This document shows positions 54,615-64,000 of a DNA stretch of 64,000 nucleotides, piece by piece; position 1 is the stretch's first letter, and every line of letters begins with the position of its first letter. The translations under genes and the position numbers were made by a program. Origin of the DNA: Desulfobotulus pelophilus (GTDB lineage: Bacteria > Desulfobacterota > Desulfobacteria > Desulfobacterales > ASO4-4); contig NZ_JAPFPW010000002.1 of assembly GCF_026155325.1 (NCBI RefSeq), forward strand, positions 62,001-126,000. Reading direction: 5' to 3'. The notes under the pieces are model-generated. The model saw nothing but the letters and a program-made list of their open reading frames with translations. It was not told the DNA's origin and did not search any database.

Positions 54615-57398
54615 ATGGACTATAAAACGACTCTGAATCTTCCGGTAACGGATTTTCCCATGAAAGCAGGCCTGACACAGCGGGAGCCAGTACAGCTCGC
54701 TGAATGGGAAAAACAGAACCTGTATGGTAAAATCCGTAAAGGCAGTGCCGGCCGACCGAAGTTTATCCTTCATGATGGCCCCCCCTATGCCAACGGTAAC
54801 ATCCATATCGGCACCGCCCTGAACAAAATCTTAAAAGATATTATTGTGCGGTCCCGACAGATGGCAGGTTTTGATGCCCCCTATGTTCCGGGATGGGATT
54901 GTCACGGACTTCCCATTGAGCATAACGTGGATAAGAAGCTTGGTAAAAAAAAGGAAAACATGGGAACGGTGGAAATCCGTCAGCAGTGCCGTACCTATGC
55001 CGAAGGTTTTCTGGATGTGCAGAGGGAAGAGTTCAAACGGCTTGGCGTAATGGCGGAGTGGGATAACCCCTATCAGACCATGGCCTTTGCCTATGAGGCG
55101 GCCATTGCAAAAGCCTGTGGTCTTTTTGCTTTGAATGGCAGCCTTTACAGGGGGAAAAAGCCCATTCACTGGTGCTGCAGCTGCCAGACCGCATTGGCGG
55201 AAGCAGAAATTGAGCACAAGGATGAGCGTTCACCATCTATTTATGTGGCTTTTCCGATGGAAGGGGATTTCAGTCTGGGGAAACCGGTGGACGTATTGAT
55301 CTGGACCACAACGCCATGGACCATTCCCGCCAATCTTGCCGTATGTCTGCACCCCGAATTCACCTATGCGGCCGTGGATATGGGAGAGCGAATCCGTATC
55401 ATGGCCAAAGATCTGGCAGAAGATCTGATGATGGCCTTTGGTTCTGACAGCAGCACCCTTCTGAAGGAATGGGTGGGCCGGGACCTGGAGAACCTGCAGT
55501 ACCGCCACCCTTTCTATGACAGGCTTTCTCCCCTGATTATGGGTGAGCATGTTACCCTGGATGCGGGAACGGGCTGTGTTCATACGGCACCCGGCCATGG
55601 GGCGGACGACTATATCGTTGGTGGACGTTACGGTCTGGAGCCCTACTCTCCGGTGGAAGATAATGGCTGCTATACCAGCGAGGTGGGGGAAGATCTTCAG
55701 GGCCAGTTTGTTTTCAAGGCCAATGAAACGGTTATGGAAAAGCTGGCCTCCTCAGGGCATCTTGTCCATCGGGTTGATATGAGCCACAGTTATCCCCATT
55801 GCTGGCGTTGCAAAAAACCAGTGATTTTCCGGGCCACGCCTCAGTGGTTTATTTCCATGGAGAACAATGAGCTTCGTCAAAAGGCACTGGAGGAAATTGA
55901 CAGAGTGCAGTGGATCCCCAAGTGGGGCAGGGAAAGAATTCACGGGATGATTGCCAACCGGCCGGATTGGTGCGTGTCCCGCCAGAGGTCCTGGGGGGTT
56001 CCCATCCCCATGTTCTACTGTGAGGACTGTGGCAGTCTTTTCATGAATCGGGAAACCGTGGACAGGGTTTATGAACGTTTTCTGGAGAAGGGGGCGGATG
56101 CCTGGTTTGATGAGGACGCCTCCTGTTTTATTGCCAGTGATGCAAAATGCACGGAGTGCGGATGCTCCCGCTTTGTTAAGGAAAGTGACATTCTGGATGT
56201 ATGGTTTGACTCCGGGGTCAGCCATATGGCTATCCTGGAAGAACGAAAGGATGCGCTTTCCTGGCCTGCGGATCTTTACCTCGAAGGCAGTGACCAGCAC
56301 CGCGGCTGGTTCCATAGCTCCCTTCTGACCTCCGTTGGACTGAAAGGAAAGGCTCCCTATCGTTCCGTGCTGACCCATGGTTTTGTGGTGGATGGCGAAG
56401 GACGGAAGATGTCCAAGTCCGTGGGCAATGTCATTGCACCGGAAAAGGTGATCAAACAGCATGGAGCGGAAATTCTGAGGCTCTGGGTGGCATCGTCCGA
56501 TTATAAAGACGATGTGCGTATTTCCGATGCCATATTGCGGCAGTTGTCCGAAGCCTACAGAAGAATCCGCAATACCTGTCGTTTTCTGATCAGCAACCTC
56601 TATGACTTTCAGCCCGCAACGGATTCCCTGGCCTACGATGCTCTGACAGAGCTGGACCGCTATGCCCTTCACCGGCTGGACCAGCTTACCGCAAGGGTGG
56701 AGAAAGCCTATGAAAGCTATGGATTTCATACCATCTACCATGGGCTTCATAATTTCTGTACCCTGGATCTTTCCGCTTTTTATCTGGATATCCTGAAAGA
56801 TCGTCTTTATACGGAGCCAACAGCAGGGCCAATCCGCCGTAGTGCCCAGACAGCCATGTTTCGTATTGTGGACAGCCTTGTGCGGATGATGGCTCCTATC
56901 CTTCCATTTACATCAGAAGAAATCTGGGTCCATATGCCTTCTTGGCCCGCGAAGGAGGAGAGTGTGCATCTGGCTGCCATGCCCAAAACCCGGAACGTGG
57001 CAGATGCGGATCTGGTGAGGCGCTGGGAAGGACTCTCCCGTATCCGCAGCGAAGTCCTGCGGGTTCTTGAGGTGGCGAGAAGGGAAAAAATAATCGGGCA
57101 TCCTCTGGATGCGGAGGTGATTCTTTCGGCGGAAGGGGAGCCTCGGGCCCTGCTGGAGGGTTTTAACCGGGATCTTTTGCAGAATGTATTCATAGTCAGT
57201 GAGGTTACCATAAAAGAAACAAGAGAAGGGCTTACACAGGCTGTGGATATGGAAGGTCTTTTCGTGGGTGTTGGAAAAGCAGCAGGAGAAAAATGTGTGC
57301 GCTGCTGGGTTCGGAACAGCAGTGTGGGCAGTTTTGACGATCATCCGGAAATCTGTTCGAGATGCAGAACCTCTCTGGAGGCCATGGGTATGCTGTAA
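54615..57398 (+). CDS. ileS: Isoleucyl-tRNA synthetase
   Basis: The 927-residue class I synthetase has the HIGH box as HIGTA ([15 protein letters not shown]), the KMSKS loop ([14 protein letters not shown]), the editing domain ([15 protein letters not shown]) and the C-terminal zinc ribbon with CxxC pairs (CVRCWVRNS ... CSRC), as in bacterial type 1 IleRS. It charges tRNA-Ile and hydrolyses Val-tRNA. A TTG at 54591 is also in frame, but the ATG at 54615 has AAGG upstream. The gene precedes lspA, the usual ileS-lspA order. Confidence 0.97.
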   Translation: MDYKTTLNLPVTDFPMKAGLTQREPVQLAEWEKQNLYGKIRKGSAGRPKFILHDGPPYANGNIHIGTALNKILKDIIVRSRQMAGFDAPYVPGWDCHGLPIEHNVDKKLGKKKENMGTVEIRQQCRTYAEGFLDVQREEFKRLGVMAEWDNPYQTMAFAYEAAIAKACGLFALNGSLYRGKKPIHWCCSCQTALAEAEIEHKDERSPSIYVAFPMEGDFSLGKPVDVLIWTTTPWTIPANLAVCLHPEFTYAAVDMGERIRIMAKDLAEDLMMAFGSDSSTLLKEWVGRDLENLQYRHPFYDRLSPLIMGEHVTLDAGTGCVHTAPGHGADDYIVGGRYGLEPYSPVEDNGCYTSEVGEDLQGQFVFKANETVMEKLASSGHLVHRVDMSHSYPHCWRCKKPVIFRATPQWFISMENNELRQKALEEIDRVQWIPKWGRERIHGMIANRPDWCVSRQRSWGVPIPMFYCEDCGSLFMNRETVDRVYERFLEKGADAWFDEDASCFIASDAKCTECGCSRFVKESDILDVWFDSGVSHMAILEERKDALSWPADLYLEGSDQHRGWFHSSLLTSVGLKGKAPYRSVLTHGFVVDGEGRKMSKSVGNVIAPEKVIKQHGAEILRLWVASSDYKDDVRISDAILRQLSEAYRRIRNTCRFLISNLYDFQPATDSLAYDALTELDRYALHRLDQLTARVEKAYESYGFHTIYHGLHNFCTLDLSAFYLDILKDRLYTEPTAGPIRRSAQTAMFRIVDSLVRMMAPILPFTSEEIWVHMPSWPAKEESVHLAAMPKTRNVADADLVRRWEGLSRIRSEVLRVLEVARREKIIGHPLDAEVILSAEGEPRALLEGFNRDLLQNVFIVSEVTIKETREGLTQAVDMEGLFVGVGKAAGEKCVRCWVRNSSVGSFDDHPEICSRCRTSLEAMGML

Positions 57399-57561
57399 GG
57401 GTGCCTGAAGTCCGGTATGGAGGAGTGGGGCAGTTGTTGTTATGGCAGAAGACAGGGTTTGTCCGGGGCTGCCCCGGATGAGCCCGGTGTCGAGCCGGGA
57501 GATGGCTGTATGCGTCTCTCATCCGTTCAGCGTAAGCCAAATCACCTAGAACAGGAAGTCC

Positions 57562-58053
57562 ATGATTCGACAAAATTTTTTCTTTCTTCTCTCGGTAGCA
57601 GGCCTTGTGGTTTTTTTGGATCAGCTGACAAAGTACTGGGTGCATACATTCATGGCTTATGGCAGCACCATTCCGCTGATTCCAGGTTTTTTTGACCTGA
57701 CCCATGTGCATAATCCCGGAGGTGCCTTTGGTTTTCTTGCCAGTCAGAGCGAATGGATCAGAAAAGCGGTCTTTCTTTTCGCATCCGGTCTTGCCACTCT
57801 GATGATTCTTTTCTTTTATTATAAAACGCCTCCTGCCTTTGGCTGGCTGAGGACAGGGCTGGCGTTGATTTTTGGTGGTGCTGTCGGCAATATGGCTGAC
57901 CGCATTCGTTTTGGGTATGTCATTGATTTTTTGGACGTGTACTGGAAAGGCTGGCATTGGCCGGCTTTTAATGTGGCTGATTCTGCCATCTGTGTGGGTA
58001 TGGCTATCTTTGTCTGGCATGTGATATTCCGGAAACTCCCCGAAGGATTTTAG
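57562..58053 (+). CDS. lspA: Lipoprotein signal peptidase (signal peptidase II)
   Basis: The 163-residue membrane protein has four helices and the catalytic aspartates in GGAVGNMADRI and FNVADSAICVG, with the conserved NPGGAFG in the first periplasmic loop. It cleaves prolipoproteins before the lipidated cysteine. Two short GC-rich hairpins (the first around 57458-57476) lie in the 163-base gap from ileS. The start is the ATG at 57562, after AGGAAG. Confidence 0.97.
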   Translation: MIRQNFFFLLSVAGLVVFLDQLTKYWVHTFMAYGSTIPLIPGFFDLTHVHNPGGAFGFLASQSEWIRKAVFLFASGLATLMILFFYYKTPPAFGWLRTGLALIFGGAVGNMADRIRFGYVIDFLDVYWKGWHWPAFNVADSAICVGMAIFVWHVIFRKLPEGF

Positions 58054-58151
58054 AAATAAGCGGCTTTGTAATCCTTTCCTTCTGTCTGGCTGGCAGCCCT
58101 CTTTTGATCTTCCCCCCGGCCTTGTGAAGCCGTTACCGAAAGGTGTTCTCC

Positions 58152-59555
58152 ATGGTGGAAATTCGTTATACGGAAATTTCTGCAGCTCTGCAGTGCCAGC
58201 AGAAAGAGGGGTTTTTTCCCGTTTATCTGGTTCATGGGGAGTCCTTTGTCAGTGATGCCGTTGTGGATCGTATCGCCGGGGTGCTGGGTACGCCCGATTC
58301 CCTTGAAGTTCTTGACGGTTCCCGTGTTCGTTTGCGGGATGCTCTTGAGGAGGTGAATACCTTTTCCCTGTTGAGCAGGGGAAAGGTTGTGGTTCTGCAG
58401 GGTGCCAGGCTTTTTGATACGGGGAGTGAGGCGGAGTCCCTGGCGGAAAAGGCAAAAAAAGCGGTAGAAAAAGGAAATACAAAACAGGCCATTCCCCCCT
58501 TTCTCCGCTATCTAGCCCTTAAAGGGATGGATCTGGAAGCCCTTGCCGGTGGAGGCCGGAAGAAAAAGAAGGGGGCTGGAGAAGAGGAGTGGATGCGTGT
58601 ACTGGCCGAAATCTGTCTTGAAAAGGGAGTGAAAGTACCTTCATCCGCAGATGAGGGAGAGCTTCTTGTTAAAGCCCTTGAAAAGGGTTTTCCCGATGGA
58701 CACTATCTGGTGATCTCTGTGGATCAGGTGGATCGCCGTCGGGCTATTTATAAAAAACTGGCCGCAGCAGTTTGTGTGGTGGATGGCAGCGTTCCTTCGG
58801 GTAACCGGCGTCAGGACAGGGAGGCCCGTGACGAAATGATGCGTCAGTGCCTGGTTTCCGTATTGGGGAAGGCCGGTAAAACCATTGAACCCCGCGGCGT
58901 TGGCAGGCTTCTTGAGCTCACGGGGTTCGATCTGCGCATGCTTTCGGCCAATCTTGAAAAATTGGTGGATTTTGCCGGAGACCGGCCTTCTATCACCCTG
59001 AAAGATGTGGAAGATGTATTGCAGCGGACCCGCCAGGATCCTATTTTTGTGTTCACAGGGGCGGTAGCAGACAGAAATGTTCCTGAGGCACTTTTATCCA
59101 TGATCGACTTGGTGAAAGACGGCATGCACCCTCTGCAAATTCTTTCTGCACTTGTGAATCAGTTTCGTAAACTTCTGATAGCCATGGATTTTTTGACCTC
59201 ATCTTCTGGAAAAGACTGGTCCCGGCGTATGGCCTATGATGCCTTTGTTTCGAGGGTGCTTCCATCTCTGCTGGATCATGAAGAAGCCCTGCGCGGTTTG
59301 CGGGCTGAATGGATCGGGACGGAAGAAAAGGGCCGGAAGGCAACGGATCTTTCCATCGCAGGGAACGGAAAAAATCCTTATCCTGTTTACCAGATCCTTC
59401 TGCGGGCTGAGCGCTTTGAAAAGGAAGAGCTTATTGCAGCCATGGGAATGCTGGCGGAAGCGGATCTGCGCATGAAATCCGGCCTGGATGGGACGGGGGT
59501 GCTGGAGTCTGTGGTGATTCGTATTGCCCTGGGCAAGGAAAAGGCTGTGTCCTGA
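58152..59555 (+). CDS. holA: DNA polymerase III delta subunit (HolA), enlarged
   Basis: The 467-residue protein has the clamp-loader delta fold: YLVHGESFVSDAVVDRIAG, EVNTFSLLSRGKVVVLQGARLF, the domain II-III region (LELTGFDLRMLSANLEKLVDFAG, LKDVEDVLQRTRQDPIFVFTGAVADRN) and HPLQILSALVNQFRKLL. Delta binds and opens the beta clamp. It is over 100 residues longer than the usual 340, with a charged insertion (about residues 93-180, including GGGRKKKKGAGEEE) in the N-terminal domain and a long tail. Similar lengths occur in Deltaproteobacteria as far as I recall. The ATG at 58152 has AAAGG eight bases upstream. Confidence 0.85.
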   Translation: MVEIRYTEISAALQCQQKEGFFPVYLVHGESFVSDAVVDRIAGVLGTPDSLEVLDGSRVRLRDALEEVNTFSLLSRGKVVVLQGARLFDTGSEAESLAEKAKKAVEKGNTKQAIPPFLRYLALKGMDLEALAGGGRKKKKGAGEEEWMRVLAEICLEKGVKVPSSADEGELLVKALEKGFPDGHYLVISVDQVDRRRAIYKKLAAAVCVVDGSVPSGNRRQDREARDEMMRQCLVSVLGKAGKTIEPRGVGRLLELTGFDLRMLSANLEKLVDFAGDRPSITLKDVEDVLQRTRQDPIFVFTGAVADRNVPEALLSMIDLVKDGMHPLQILSALVNQFRKLLIAMDFLTSSSGKDWSRRMAYDAFVSRVLPSLLDHEEALRGLRAEWIGTEEKGRKATDLSIAGNGKNPYPVYQILLRAERFEKEELIAAMGMLAEADLRMKSGLDGTGVLESVVIRIALGKEKAVS

Positions 59556-59666
59556 CCGAATTCCCGGTGGAAGGGTGTCGGGGTTTTGCAGTGCGTTTCC
59601 GTTGGTATGGATGTCTGTTCTGGCAGGGTTGCCCCTGGGCTGCCGACTGCGAAAAGGTGGAGTGCT

Positions 59667-61070
59667 ATGCAAAAAACAAAAATAATCTGCACACTGGGGC
59701 CAGCGTGTACCGATCGGAAAATTCTGGAAAAAATGATTCTTGCAGGCATGCGTGTGGCTCGCTTGAATTTTTCCCATGGCAGACACGAAGACCACGGTGG
59801 CATGGTGCGTCTTATCCGTAACGTTTCGGAAAAACTTGGAGTTCCAGTGGCTGTTCTGCAGGATCTCTGTGGCCCGAAAATACGGGTGGGCAATTTGCCG
59901 GAGTCGGGAGTGCGCCTTGTGGCGGGGGCCGAGGTCATCATTTCCATCTTTCCGGAAACGGAGACCCCAGGTGTCATTCCCGTGACTTACGGCGGGCTGG
60001 TAAGGGATGTTTCCGTGGGAGATACTCTGCTTCTGGCCGATGGTATGATGGAACTTCTGGTGCTGCAAAAAGGGGATGACCAGATTCGTTGCCGGGTGGT
60101 TACGGGCGGACTTCTGACTTCGGGCAAGGGGATCAATTTTCCGTCAGGCAGTCTGAATATTCCGGCTCTTACGGAGAAGGACAAGGTGGATCTGGCCTTT
60201 GGTCTTGACTGCGGTGTGGACTTTATTGCCCTGTCCTTCGTCCGCAGCGCTGCGGACATTGCTGAAGTGAAGCGTATTGTGGCGGCCCATGGCAAGGATA
60301 CTCCGGTTATTGCCAAGATTGAAAAGCATGAGGCACTGGGCAATATAACTGAAATTCTGGCGGAAGCAGATGCTATTATGGTAGCCAGGGGTGATCTTGG
60401 TGTGGAAATCCCTCTGGAAAATGTGCCGGATATTCAGAAAGATCTGGTCCGCCGGGCCAATGAGGCAGGCAAGCCTGTTATCATTGCAACTCAGATGCTG
60501 AAATCCATGGTGGAAAGTCCGCGTCCCACCAGGGCGGAAGCCAATGATGTGGCCAATGCCGTTCTGGACGGTGCGGATGCCATTATGCTTTCGGAAGAGA
60601 CGGCCATGGGTACCTTTCCTGTGGAGGCTGTGCAGTATATGGCAAAGATAGCGGGTCGGGCGGAAGGGATTTTTCCCCATGATCGTTACAGGGCAAAACC
60701 GGCAAATAGCGATGTGCCGGAGTCTGTGGCGAGGGCTTCCGTTTCTCTGGCTGATGAGCTGGGTGCAGCGGCCGTGGTGGCACCGACCCGCAGTGGCTTT
60801 ACCGCCATGCAGATTGCCCGTTTCCGGCCGCGTTGTCCCATTCTGGCCCTGAGCCCGGATATCCGCGTGGTTCACAGGCTTTGCCTTCACTGGGGTTGTA
60901 TACCCAGATTATTCCATGAGGTAACAGACACGGACATTATGATTGAAAAGGCGGGAGATGCAGCAGTGGAGGCTGGACTGGCGGTAAAAGGGGAGTGCGT
61001 GGTCCTGACCGCAGGGCATCCCATCTGGCAGCGGGGTACGACAAACATGGTGAAGGTCCGCGTTCTGTAA
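59667..61070 (+). CDS. pyk: Pyruvate kinase
   Basis: The 467-residue enzyme has ICTLGPAC, RLNFSHG, the catalytic MVARGDLGVEIPLENVPDIQKDLV and the Lys-containing VIAKIEKHEA, plus MLKSMVESPRPTRAEANDVANAVLDGADAIMLSEETAMG. It makes pyruvate and ATP from phosphoenolpyruvate. The C-terminal effector domain is present and of normal length. The frame is open 27 codons earlier, but the ATG at 59667 has GGAG at four bases. Enolase, the preceding step of glycolysis, is encoded 0.8 kb away. Confidence 0.97.
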   Translation: MQKTKIICTLGPACTDRKILEKMILAGMRVARLNFSHGRHEDHGGMVRLIRNVSEKLGVPVAVLQDLCGPKIRVGNLPESGVRLVAGAEVIISIFPETETPGVIPVTYGGLVRDVSVGDTLLLADGMMELLVLQKGDDQIRCRVVTGGLLTSGKGINFPSGSLNIPALTEKDKVDLAFGLDCGVDFIALSFVRSAADIAEVKRIVAAHGKDTPVIAKIEKHEALGNITEILAEADAIMVARGDLGVEIPLENVPDIQKDLVRRANEAGKPVIIATQMLKSMVESPRPTRAEANDVANAVLDGADAIMLSEETAMGTFPVEAVQYMAKIAGRAEGIFPHDRYRAKPANSDVPESVARASVSLADELGAAAVVAPTRSGFTAMQIARFRPRCPILALSPDIRVVHRLCLHWGCIPRLFHEVTDTDIMIEKAGDAAVEAGLAVKGECVVLTAGHPIWQRGTTNMVKVRVL

Positions 61071-61087
61071 GGTTTTTCCCGTGGTCT

Positions 61088-61120
61088 GCACCGGCTGGTC
61101 TCTGCTGATGGAGCCGGTGC
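61088..61120 (+). terminator. Hairpin downstream of pyk, possible terminator
   Basis: GCACCGGCT (61088-61096) is perfectly complementary to AGCCGGTGC (61112-61120), with a 15-base loop. It lies just past the pyk stop but has no T-run, so termination may be Rho-assisted or weak. Confidence 0.45.
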
Positions 61121-61248
61121 CTGGTCGACAGGGGGCTTGTCCGCACAAATCCGCAGGCACCGGATATGGTCTTCGGGTACCGGCCGGTCTGTCAAGCCGG
61201 GAGTGAACACAGCTGCTGACCTGCCGGTGCATGGAAGCGGTTCTGGGT

Positions 61249-61650
61249 TTATTCGTCCCGGCTGATCTTGCGGTTCAGCTGCTCGAAGAGGGCTTTCTGT
61301 TTTTCCTCCTGTTTTTTTCGGAAGCTTTCAATCTCCATATTACGATTCTGTCTTCGGGACTGAAAGGCTTCAATGGCAGCATTCATCTGGGGTTCCTGTT
61401 CCTGTCTGGGCAGGGTTTCGATGGGCTGCATGTCCCGAATGAAAAGACGAAGGCATCCGGCCTGGTTTACTGTTTCCAGTATGCCAGAGCTTTCCAGTTT
61501 TTTGATAAAAAAAAGGGCTTCTTCACCTGATATTTCAAGAAGTTCACAAATTTCGACAAGGCCCGGTGGGCTTCCTTTTTTTTGGTGTGAGGCAATGCGG
61601 ATGGCTGCAGCAAGAAGATGGGCTCTTTCGTATGGGCTTTTTGAATGCAT
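61249..61650 (-). CDS. Small hypothetical protein with winged-helix-like region
   Basis: I do not recognise the family. The 133-residue product has a region (GLVEICELLEISGEEALFFIKKLESSGILETV) that looks like a small winged-helix DNA-binding unit, then a Glu/Gln-rich coiled-coil tail (QSRRQNRNMEIESFRKKQEEKQKALFEQLNRKI). No membrane segment is seen. The frame is open to 61713, but the ATG at 61650 gives a plausible start. It faces pyk and is divergent from eno, so it could regulate eno; there is no direct evidence. Confidence 0.6.
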   Translation of the reverse strand: MHSKSPYERAHLLAAAIRIASHQKKGSPPGLVEICELLEISGEEALFFIKKLESSGILETVNQAGCLRLFIRDMQPIETLPRQEQEPQMNAAIEAFQSRRQNRNMEIESFRKKQEEKQKALFEQLNRKISRDE

Positions 61651-61845
61651 GGTTTTTTCTTTCTCGATCAGGGTTTTGAAACGGGGTTTGTCTGCCAAGA
61701 GCCACCTTGACACAAAACTGCAGGAAGAGTATCAGTTCAGAGTATTTTGTCAATGAACGCGCCCTTGGGGTTTTTTTAAAATATTTTTATTTCAAATAGT
61801 TATGATATTCTGCTTGGCGGTTTTCAAGAAAATAACCATGGATGA

Positions 61846-63138
<1,293 letters not shown>

Positions 63139-63180
63139 TGCCAGACGGCTTGTCAAAAAAAATCAGGAAGGGGACAGCTT

Positions 63181-64000
63181 GTGAGCTTGGTATACAGGGG
63201 AGTTCTCATATGGGTTACCATGGCCTTGATGCCCCTTTCGGTCTCTGCCTTCGTTCCTGATGGACCACACCTTGTGGATCTGATGGTACGGGCTATGGGT
63301 GTTCCAGAAAAAGTTCGCCTGGATATTGTTCTGGAGATTCCGGGCGATAAAGAGGCAGAGACCTTGGGCATGGTGAAGGAAAAATTGTTGTTCCGTATAC
63401 CGGACGCCTTTCGGAGTGAAACGGAGGACGGAAGACGGGTGCGTGTTGGGACAGCCCAAGGTGATTTTGTTCTGGTGCTGGATGAAATCATTGTCAGGGA
63501 GGTTTCGGGTCCGGAAGATGATTTTTATCTCCTTCTCCTTGTCAGGGACAGGTCCGCCCTTCTGGTCCTTCTGGAAAACATGGGGGTAGACGTGCACAGA
63601 ACCGGGTTGACCCGGTATGGCGGACGGATCTGTTACCGCCTGGGCTCTCCGTCTGGGTCACAGATCCTGATCGATAAGGAGAGTCTTTATCCTCTTGCCA
63701 TGAAGCGTATGCATACAAGAGCTTCTGGTGAAATGGGTGAGATTACATTCCGTTATCTGGAATGGCAGCGCCGGTCAGGGGCCGCCTGGCCTTTGCGTAT
63801 GGAAATACTGGAAGGAGAGGAGAGACTTCTGCAGGGTATGCAGGTAAAAAGTGTGCAGAAAGATACGCTTTCTGATGCGCTTTTTTCTACAGAGATCCTC
63901 AAAAAGAAGTATCCTTCCAAGGATATGCCGTCTGTCAACAGATCGGAAGAGGATCTCCTCCTTGAAATAGAAGAGCATCTGGAGCGGTTGCGAAGACGTT
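63181..64000 (+). CDS. Secreted hypothetical protein (partial, runs off the window)
   Basis: A GTG start at 63181 with AAGGGG upstream opens a frame that continues to the window end without a stop (273 codons visible). The product begins with a signal-peptide-like segment (VYRGVLIWVTMALMPLSVSAF). Beta-rich sequence follows, including RIPDAFRSETEDGRRVRVG, CYRLGSPSGSQILIDKESLYPLAMKRM and TFRYLEWQRRSGAAWPLRMEI. The pattern of substrate-free beta strands resembles LolA/outer-membrane-lipoprotein-sorting folds, but this is a weak guess. It starts 42 bases after eno and may share its transcript. The C-terminus lies outside the window. Confidence 0.7.
   Translation, partial: MSLVYRGVLIWVTMALMPLSVSAFVPDGPHLVDLMVRAMGVPEKVRLDIVLEIPGDKEAETLGMVKEKLLFRIPDAFRSETEDGRRVRVGTAQGDFVLVLDEIIVREVSGPEDDFYLLLLVRDRSALLVLLENMGVDVHRTGLTRYGGRICYRLGSPSGSQILIDKESLYPLAMKRMHTRASGEMGEITFRYLEWQRRSGAAWPLRMEILEGEERLLQGMQVKSVQKDTLSDALFSTEILKKKYPSKDMPSVNRSEEDLLLEIEEHLERLRRR

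Overview
The window reads as a chromosomal segment of a Gram-negative, probably anaerobic bacterium, most likely a member of the Desulfobacterota (former Deltaproteobacteria). This placement is an inference, not a database match. It rests on the paired EF-G paralogs of the mitochondrial-like type, an IspH-UbiA fusion, a TRAP transporter next to an HpsN-like dehydrogenase, and outer-membrane-type genes (pbpC with alpha-2-macroglobulin, lspA, an M48/TPR protease). There are no rRNA operons, CRISPR arrays, insertion sequences or prophage genes. One tRNA gene (Phe) is present.

Layout. 0.2-9 kb: an IHF/HU-type protein (+), then a minus-strand run of an acyltransferase, a DUF342/FapA-like protein, a MarR regulator, an IspH-UbiA fusion, parB and parA. 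8.5-20 kb: an M48 protease with TPRs, an EF-G paralog translationally coupled to a GerMN-domain protein, a PanP-type decarboxylase, lepA, and a three-gene polar amino-acid ABC transporter. 20-28 kb: tRNA-Phe with its own promoter and terminator, rsmE, a very acidic repetitive protein, valS, nadC, and a rhomboid protease that ends in a DnaJ-C-terminal-like domain.

28.2-38.2 kb is the most interesting stretch: an all-plus-strand catabolic cluster. Gene order is HisD/HpsN-family dehydrogenase, DegT aminotransferase, TRAP transporter (P, Q, M), RidA, CuyA/D-cysteine-desulfhydrase-family lyase, Asp/Glu-racemase-family enzyme, EamA transporter and GntR regulator. A 32-bp perfect palindrome lies just upstream. 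Together the families suggest uptake of a C3 amino- or hydroxy-sulfonate (for example cysteinolate, DHPS or cysteate), oxidation to cysteate, racemisation, and desulfonation to pyruvate, ammonia and sulfite. RidA would clear the aminoacrylate intermediate. The substrate is a hypothesis.

38-49.6 kb: pbpC and a 1,878-residue alpha-2-macroglobulin (minus strand), a DUF3352 protein, and a CheX-like DUF3334 protein. 50-64 kb is dense housekeeping: a second EF-G (mtEFG1-like), azlCD, rsmG, ileS, lspA, an enlarged holA, pyk, a small hypothetical protein, eno, and a secreted protein cut by the window end. Gene starts were often moved downstream of the longest open frame where a Shine-Dalgarno sequence supports it. 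Long open frames on the opposite strand of fusA, valS and others were treated as shadows.
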